Shown one piece after another: positions 58,391-64,000 of a DNA stretch of 64,000 nt (positions are counted from its first letter, which is position 1; every line of letters starts with the position of its first letter). The stretch is from Lactifluus volemus (lineage: Eukaryota; Basidiomycota; Agaricomycetes; Russulales; Russulaceae): NCBI GenBank assembly GCA_022376515.1, contig WTXI01000065.1, positions 116,282 through 180,281 on the forward strand, given 5' to 3'. The translations under genes were made by a program, and so were the position numbers. Below the pieces are notes generated by a model. The model had not been told where the DNA came from. It was given only the letters and a program-made list of their open reading frames with translations, and did not search any database.

Positions 58391-59712
58391 GATGGTGTTC
58401 GAATCCAGGTTGGGAGGAGGTTGTCACTCAACGGTCGATTGTCGGTTGGAAACCGAATAGAAAATTTGGAACCAATGGTTGGCAAGAGTTGCTCGTCTCG
58501 CTCTGCGGAAAGTCGAGGTCGATGAAAGAGAAGGCAAGGAAAGAAAGAAAAAAAAAAAGATTAAGGGACCAAGTTGGTCGAGAATGAGATGTGGCCCTGC
58601 AACTCGTGACACTAGCCGCGGCTTTCTACTTATAATCACTCCACTCTCCACACGAGAACGAGAACAGTCCATATGCTCATTTCTCGACTCAGCATACCCC
58701 TAATCTTTTTCCGAGTACTGTACCCCTATCCGTTTTCCCCCTAACCATTCCTACCTTGTTCCCCGCGTATCAGCGTTAGTGGCATGACAACACACGACCG
58801 TCCTATGATGATACATTCATCAGTAACTTGTCCACCCCTCCCAACCATAATTCGAGGCCTACTGCCTACCCCAGTTCAACAATAGCCGGGAGTGTTGACA
58901 TGTTTAAAAGCGGACCAGATGGGAGCCGTTGTAATCATACTTCCTCGATCTGTACTGTCGACCATGGCTTTATTTTCATTTGCGCTCACTTTTTTCACCA
59001 TCTCATGGTCGTTCTGGCCCTCCATCTCCATTCCCTTGGGATTTCATAACTTTACATCCTCGAATATATTGCAATTTTTAACTGCAGTTGGCTGGCAATC
59101 GTGACCTGTTGCGCTGCTCCAGGCCGTCAGGGATTTGAAATACAGTCGTTCCGTCAACCATCATGGGTACAGTATGATGTCTCCATCTGTCAGAAGTTTG
59201 ACAGGGCCATGCATGATGCCGTTCCTCGTGCAGCCACACCACACCGGACAATGGACACGCTACGTTTCCTTGTTCCCTTCACTTTCGGCAAGTCCGTTGT
59301 AAAGTTCATGGCGTCGTCATGTCGACCGCCTCGTAGACTTGCTTCGAGGCCGACAACTTGACACCCAGGACATTCAATGTTCCATGGCCATGTTGCGCCG
59401 AAAAAGGTTCTCCTCAGGGACTTCGCTATTTTAACAAATTAATTTACCTCATTTACTGCGCCCACCATGCTGTAATCTACACGATTCTAGGAGGATGGTA
59501 CAAAATACACTTGATTTTTGCCGCTGAACGGAACCCCAAGAGTGATATCCTTAGCTTGGGGTGCTGAGCGCTGAAATAAAGCGACTGCTGCGCAATTTAT
59601 CAACTAGTCAGTAGTCAGGTGATTCTCGTTCTCGATCACGCGTCAACAATCATTCTGCCACGACGCCCATCAATTCTCCCCATTAACGCCGACACAGCAG
59701 AGGCAAAAAGCG
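58391..59712. other. Intergenic region between divergent genes
   Basis: 58391 to about 58680 is the 5' flank of the kinase gene (pyrimidine-rich on its sense strand). Between 58800 and 59570 there are short frames, for example 59101-59361 and 59358-59567, that resemble no family I know and may be decayed. The part near 59620-59700 precedes the DUF6535 gene. Confidence 0.35.
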
Positions 59713-61560
59713 ATGTCAGACCAGGAGCCGTCTAACCCCCTCGACGAGTTACTCCAATCCGCGTATGGGCGTTCTATGCCCAATAAAAGTATGTCACCGT
59801 CGGTGAATAAAGAGGGTTTCACCACCTTATGACTTGTACTACAGCCCAGGAAAAGTCGGAAAATGAGATGTGGTCCAAGTATATGCCTGTGGCTGAAGAA
59901 TACGATAAACGTGTCTCCGAAGAATGGAAGGAAGATTCATCTGGGGTTCTTACGTTTGTGAGTCCTACCGTGCATCTACCAGGTCTAGCGTTCATCTCAA
60001 TGCCAAACTTGAAGACCGGTCTCTTTTCCGTAATCGTCGGGGCCTTCATCATCGAAAGCTACAAAAAGCTATCCTCTGATCCCGCCAACGAAACAAACTT
60101 TCTTCTCAGGCAAATATCACAGCAACTGACAGGTTTAGGAAACGGGACCCTCGCCCAGCGGACAGAGGACCCGTCATTCTCTCCCTCTACGCGAATGGTC
60201 TGCGTCAACACGATGTGGTCGCTGAGCCTCGTGCTTAGCCTTACTTCGGCTCTCTCCGCAACTTTGACGCAGCAGTGGGCACGCAGATATACTCAGCTAC
60301 CCAAAATCCCAAGCTCGCAGAAAGACAAAGCGCGGGTCCGTTCGTATTTGTTTTTCGGCACCCGGAAGTACTACATCCACCATGCAGTCGAGATGGCTCC
60401 ATTACTTCTCCACCTTTCCGTGTTCTTGTTCTTCGTCGGCTTGGCGATATTCTTTTTTTCGATCAACGAGACGGTGGCCATCGCTATCTCAGTTTCCGTC
60501 GGGCTGTTTGCTCTGGCGCACTTCACGCTGTCCATCCTTCCTTGCATTGCTCACGACTGTCCATATCGCACCCCGATGTCCAACATCTGGTGGTATCTGT
60601 GGCACGCTTTCCTCTTCTTCACAGCGACTGAGCTTCTCCGGATCCTCCACTTGGTTTATAAAATCACGGAACCACCCTCCTTTCCTTACGTCACAGAACG
60701 ACCTCGACCCGAGATCACGTGGATAAGAAAAGTTCAACGAATACTCGTCGGGTGGATTGGCATCCTTGTACGGGCTGCGAAGGGGCATATGAAGCGTCTC
60801 AAGGATGGTTTCAAGGATGGCCTCAACCACGGTTTTCAGGGGAGTAACATCATAGGGGCCCTGGAAGCTCCAGTGAATATAGACGTTGAGGCGCTCGGTT
60901 GGTTGTTCAAGTCTCTCGCATCGGTTGACACAAGCAAAGTTCAAGAATTTGTGGCAAGCATCCCGGGAAATATGGTCGTCCGGCTCATGAACAACTCCGT
61001 CGATCCCAGAAAGGTCCATTTCCGCAACCAACTTCACACCCTTCTCCATAGCTGTGCATCGGCCACAGATGGACTCAGCGAAGAAGTTCGCAGGAGTCGC
61101 CTATTGATATGCCTGGACGCTATCCACCACGTCGCCAGAACTTTTTTCATCCCCACTGACGTTAAGTCAAGACCGGACGTACTAAGTGACTTGCGGGTCA
61201 ACTTTGGAAATACGGGCCTTATGCGGATGCTCTGGGCTGATAACGACCCTGTTATCCGTGTTACCTCTCTCTCCATTAGCGCATTGCTTGCGAACACTTC
61301 TTGCGCGAGCATCCGCCGGATCTGGCTTGGCTATTAGAGGACGTATTGGGGGAGCCGCGAACAGACCTCGCCACAGTCGACACCATGAACATCGACTCCT
61401 TTGTTTATGGCGTCCTTTCGTCAAACCAGTCGGACTCCGATAATAGTTTCCTGAACGATCAAGTGTTCGTGGAGACGCTCCTGATTCTCATGATTCCGGA
61501 AGGCCAGACCACTCTCCCAAGAAGTGTCCTCGGGAAGAACTTTCTGCTCTCATTCAACGG
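59713..61560 (+). CDS. DUF6535 membrane protein, frameshifted near its C-terminus
   Basis: Exon 1 is 59713-59788 and exon 2 starts at 59845. The fused N-terminus leads to EMWSKYMPVAEEYDKRVSEEWKEDSSGVLTF, the hallmark of DUF6535, a basidiomycete family of unknown function. At least four membrane segments follow (TGLFSVIVGAFIIES; VNTMWSLSLVLSLTSALSATL; LLLHLSVFLFFVGLAIFFF; AIAISVSVGLFALAHFTLSIL), then a cytoplasmic alpha-helical C-terminal part. The frame ends at TAG 61337, but the expected family sequence continues in the next frame (REHPPDLAWLLEDVLGEP, TVDTMNIDSFVYGVLSSNQ, 61301-61440). So one base is missing near 61302 (a pseudogene lesion or a sequence error). The true C-terminus probably lies near 61560. 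Confidence 0.75.
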
Positions 61561-62828
61561 GCAGGACAGGAAGGTCACCGTCTACACGACTTGCTTCCCA
61601 AATTACACGACCTTTTTGAACATTTCTTTCCCCCTGACGAGCCTGACCAAACGAACGCTGAAAACAACGTATGATTTTTGTTCCATGTTGTTCTATGTAC
61701 CGTATTATGATGCTACCCTATCCCTTATCGTTTACATCGTTAAGAGTATTTTGACACCACGTCCGCCATGTTGCTGTCCATATGCCGCAATTTCGTACTG
61801 ATATCCTCCTTTGTTCAAGTTCCTCCTACTCACATCCTTCCTGTGGTACTCACATATGTCAGGTCATTCGTGCGAATTGTGGAGGTGGTGCGGATGGGGG
61901 CGGGGTGGACGATGAGGCGTTCCCGCAGGAGCTGTTGGGGGAGCCGCGGCTCCAGAGCCGGAGGCCTGAGGCGGCGGCGTTTTGTGCTTGAGACATGGAC
62001 CGTGTTACTGGAGGCAGCATCAGGTGGCCTGGAGGGAACAGACAATAAAAAGAAATAATGAATTGTCAAACGAAGAATCAATATTGGATGGACGCTGGGG
62101 TGATTCAAACATGGTGGTGACGGTGAAGTAGGTAACACGGGGGCGGGTGATAACAAAAACAGCGGCATCGAAACTGCGGGGTGGCTTGCTGTGAGCCGTA
62201 GCGGTGTGACAAGAACAAAATTGTGAAAGTGAATGGGGATGAGGGTCAAAGGAAGAGGACAATGAAGGGAAAGGAGGACGACAAAGAGCTGGAATGGCTG
62301 ACGGTTGGCGGAGCGGATATGTGGGCGGTGGGGTGGCGACGGGCAGTGGTTACGGAGATAGAGGTGTGAGTGACGCGATACGGAGACAAATGGCGGCAGT
62401 GATGGTGATATAAAGGAGGAGACTGAGTGGTCGTGGCAAATGGCGGGGTGGTTACGAGCGGTAATGGGAAAAAAAGAGAAGAATGATGAAAAAGACACAA
62501 CTGGCAGGATGGTGGCTGCAGCCTTGTCTAAGTCTCTGAGAGGAATGGCAGCATCTGAGATAATCTGAGGAGTTGAGCGGGCTGACGTGGTCAAGAACAG
62601 AGCAGTGTGAAGGAAGGACAAGGTCGAGTCAATAACCAGTTTCCGAAATCCGAATCCACTCCCTCTCCTGTCTGGTGTCTATGCACCCCTCGCTATGCTG
62701 ATCCCATCATGATGTCATTACTCACCTCCCTGAAAATGTTCCATTAGTGGTCTACCAGAAAAATTTCTCCCCTGATTAAAAGGCCCAATGAACGTGAACG
62801 AAGTTGTGAGCTCCAAACTTTTCAAGTC
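61561..62828. other. Spacer, no gene recognised
   Basis: The long minus-strand frame in 61830-62621 is Ser/Pro/His-rich and without known motifs, so I do not call it. The plus strand between 61900 and 62470 is G-rich and looks like simple-sequence decay. Confidence 0.4.
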
Positions 62829-64000
62829 GTGTCACTGATCTGTTCACCGACTTGCAAATCAAAAGGGTGTAACGGAAATTGGCAACACTCACCTATCCAC
62901 ATCCTCAACGACGACGTGCTTCTCCACCTATTTCATGTCTATCGACTGGCCTATCCGGAAGAGTACGAAGATGAGGAAGGCAAGCAGCACTGGTATTGGT
63001 TACGGCAGCGCTGGTGGTACAAATTGATGCACGTTTGTCGTCTGTGGCGAAACATTATTCTTTCATCATCATCCAAGTTGAATCTTATTCTGATCTGCAC
63101 TTATGGTGTACCTGTAGTGGACATGCTCGCACATTCACCACCTCTGCCACTTACTAACGACACCGAACGGGAGTTGACGGCAGAAGAGCATACTGCTTGC
63201 CCTCTCGCACCGTGATCGCTTGCGTCAAATCAACCTTTGGATGTCAACCTCAGATCTGAAAAAGTTCATCAGGCCCGGGGTTATGGACAAAGAATTCCCA
63301 ATTCTGGAAGAGATATTTATCGATTCTCGGACCAGACAAGTAGTATTTTCTATGCCTACAACATTTCGAGCACCCAATCTACGCCGCCTCGTGCTGAGGA
63401 CAGCAATTTCACTCCCAGTTAGATCTCCTTTTCTGACAACTGCCACGGGTCTTGTCACTCTCTTTCTTCAAAAAATTCATTATTTCCCACCAAATCATTG
63501 ACTTACCTGGCTTTCATTTATGCCCCAGCTGGAGAGACTCATAATTAGATTTATTTCCCCTCTCCCCAACCCTGATCCTGCTAGTGTGGCACTGGCACAG
63601 TTACTCCTGAACCCAAACATGATGCCAGTCACACTTACTGACCTTCGCCAATTTGTGTTCTATGGTACGGCCACATATTTGGAGGTTCTTATTGCTCGGA
63701 TCAGCGCCCCTTTCCTCGGCATCCTTCACATCTATTTTTTTAATCAGCCACTCTCCTTTACTGTTCCACACCTGTTGCAGTTCATGCAATCATCCCAAAA
63801 ACTCAGATTTAGCATGGTCAAGCTCAGCTTCAATAGTGGTTCTGTTTGTATGCGGGCAGACCCTTGGACAGGGAAATGCAAACACCCATTGGTCTTGCGG
63901 ATCAAGTGCAGACACCTGAATCAGCAGGTAGCATTTGCAGTACAAATCCTCAATACACTTGCACCTGCGCTCGCTGTCGTGGAGCAAGTCACGCTCAGCC
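62829..64000 (+). pseudogene. Basidiomycete F-box/LRR-like gene, decayed, cut by the window end
   Basis: An F-box-like start (IHILNDDVLLHLFHVYRLAYPEE, then RQRWWYKLMHVCRLWRNIILSSSSKLNLILICTYG, 62900-63105) leads into a leucine-rich C-terminal part in other frames: HRDRLRQINLWM (63210-63245), FRAPNLRRLVLRTAISLPVRSP (63365-63430), FMPQLERLIIRF and DLRQFVFYGTATYLEVLIARIS (63515-63705), LRFSMVKLSFNS (63805-63840). Such proteins are presumed substrate adaptors of SCF ubiquitin ligases. Lesions are a frame shift near 63186-63215 (stop TGA) and a TGA at 63500 where the family continues. No ATG opens the first frame (it begins after a GTG), so a first exon is missing or lost. Confidence 0.7.

Noticed and set aside
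61830..62621. 263-codon Ser/Pro/His-rich frame on the minus strand
   Set aside because: Low complexity, no recognisable domain, and the opposite strand is simple G-rich sequence; length alone is not enough.

Overview
The window reads as nuclear DNA of a filamentous basidiomycete, most likely an Agaricomycete. Genes are split by many 45-70 bp introns with GT..AG ends. The families fit that clade: C2-NACHT-WD40 NLR proteins, a FunK1 kinase, a DUF6535 membrane protein, a basidiomycete-type F-box protein, and LINE and DIRS-like retroelement pieces. No species is assigned. All homology calls are by recognition of conserved motifs, with no database search behind them.

Layout. 1-1375: an unidentified partial minus-strand frame and a dead DUF1769 gene. 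1432-3139: a broken 5' piece of the condensin gene CND1 and the 3' end of a sterol O-acyltransferase, the latter split by a small Tc1/mariner element. 3140-13.46 kb is cassette 1: intact NLR A followed by a dead CND1 copy. 13.56-22.4 kb is cassette 2: intact NLR B followed by a truncated dead CND1 copy. 22.4-41.0 kb is an interstitial block with a nearly complete GPI-ethanolamine-phosphate transferase gene (minus strand), a 2.3-kb palindromic foldback element inside one of its introns, a retroelement gag fragment, pieces of TRAPPC2L, ABP1 and MCM2 genes, and an intact FunK1 kinase. 41.04-55.6 kb is cassette 3 with the same left flank as cassette 1: CND1 piece, acyltransferase piece, dead NLR C (frameshifts plus a LINE insertion), then the one intact CND1 gene (14 exons, 1353 codons). 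56.0-58.4 kb: PI4P 5-kinase (minus). 59.7-61.6 kb: DUF6535 protein with a frameshift. 62.8-64.0 kb: decayed F-box gene running off the end.

The central observation is a two-gene cassette (NLR plus condensin subunit 1) present three times, in which each cassette keeps exactly one member of the pair intact: NLR A and NLR B sit beside dead condensin copies, and the working condensin gene sits beside a dead NLR. The two dead condensin copies share lesions, so one dead copy was duplicated along with its live NLR. The WD40 arrays of the NLRs (14, 15 and 14 repeats of 129 bp) are nearly identical except at a few codons whose spacing matches the positively selected sites of fungal HET-D/HET-E incompatibility proteins, which suggests a recognition locus (allorecognition or defence) evolving by repeat shuffling.

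The locus is also a graveyard of partial copies of housekeeping genes that retain introns, so they arose by DNA-level duplication and not by retroposition.
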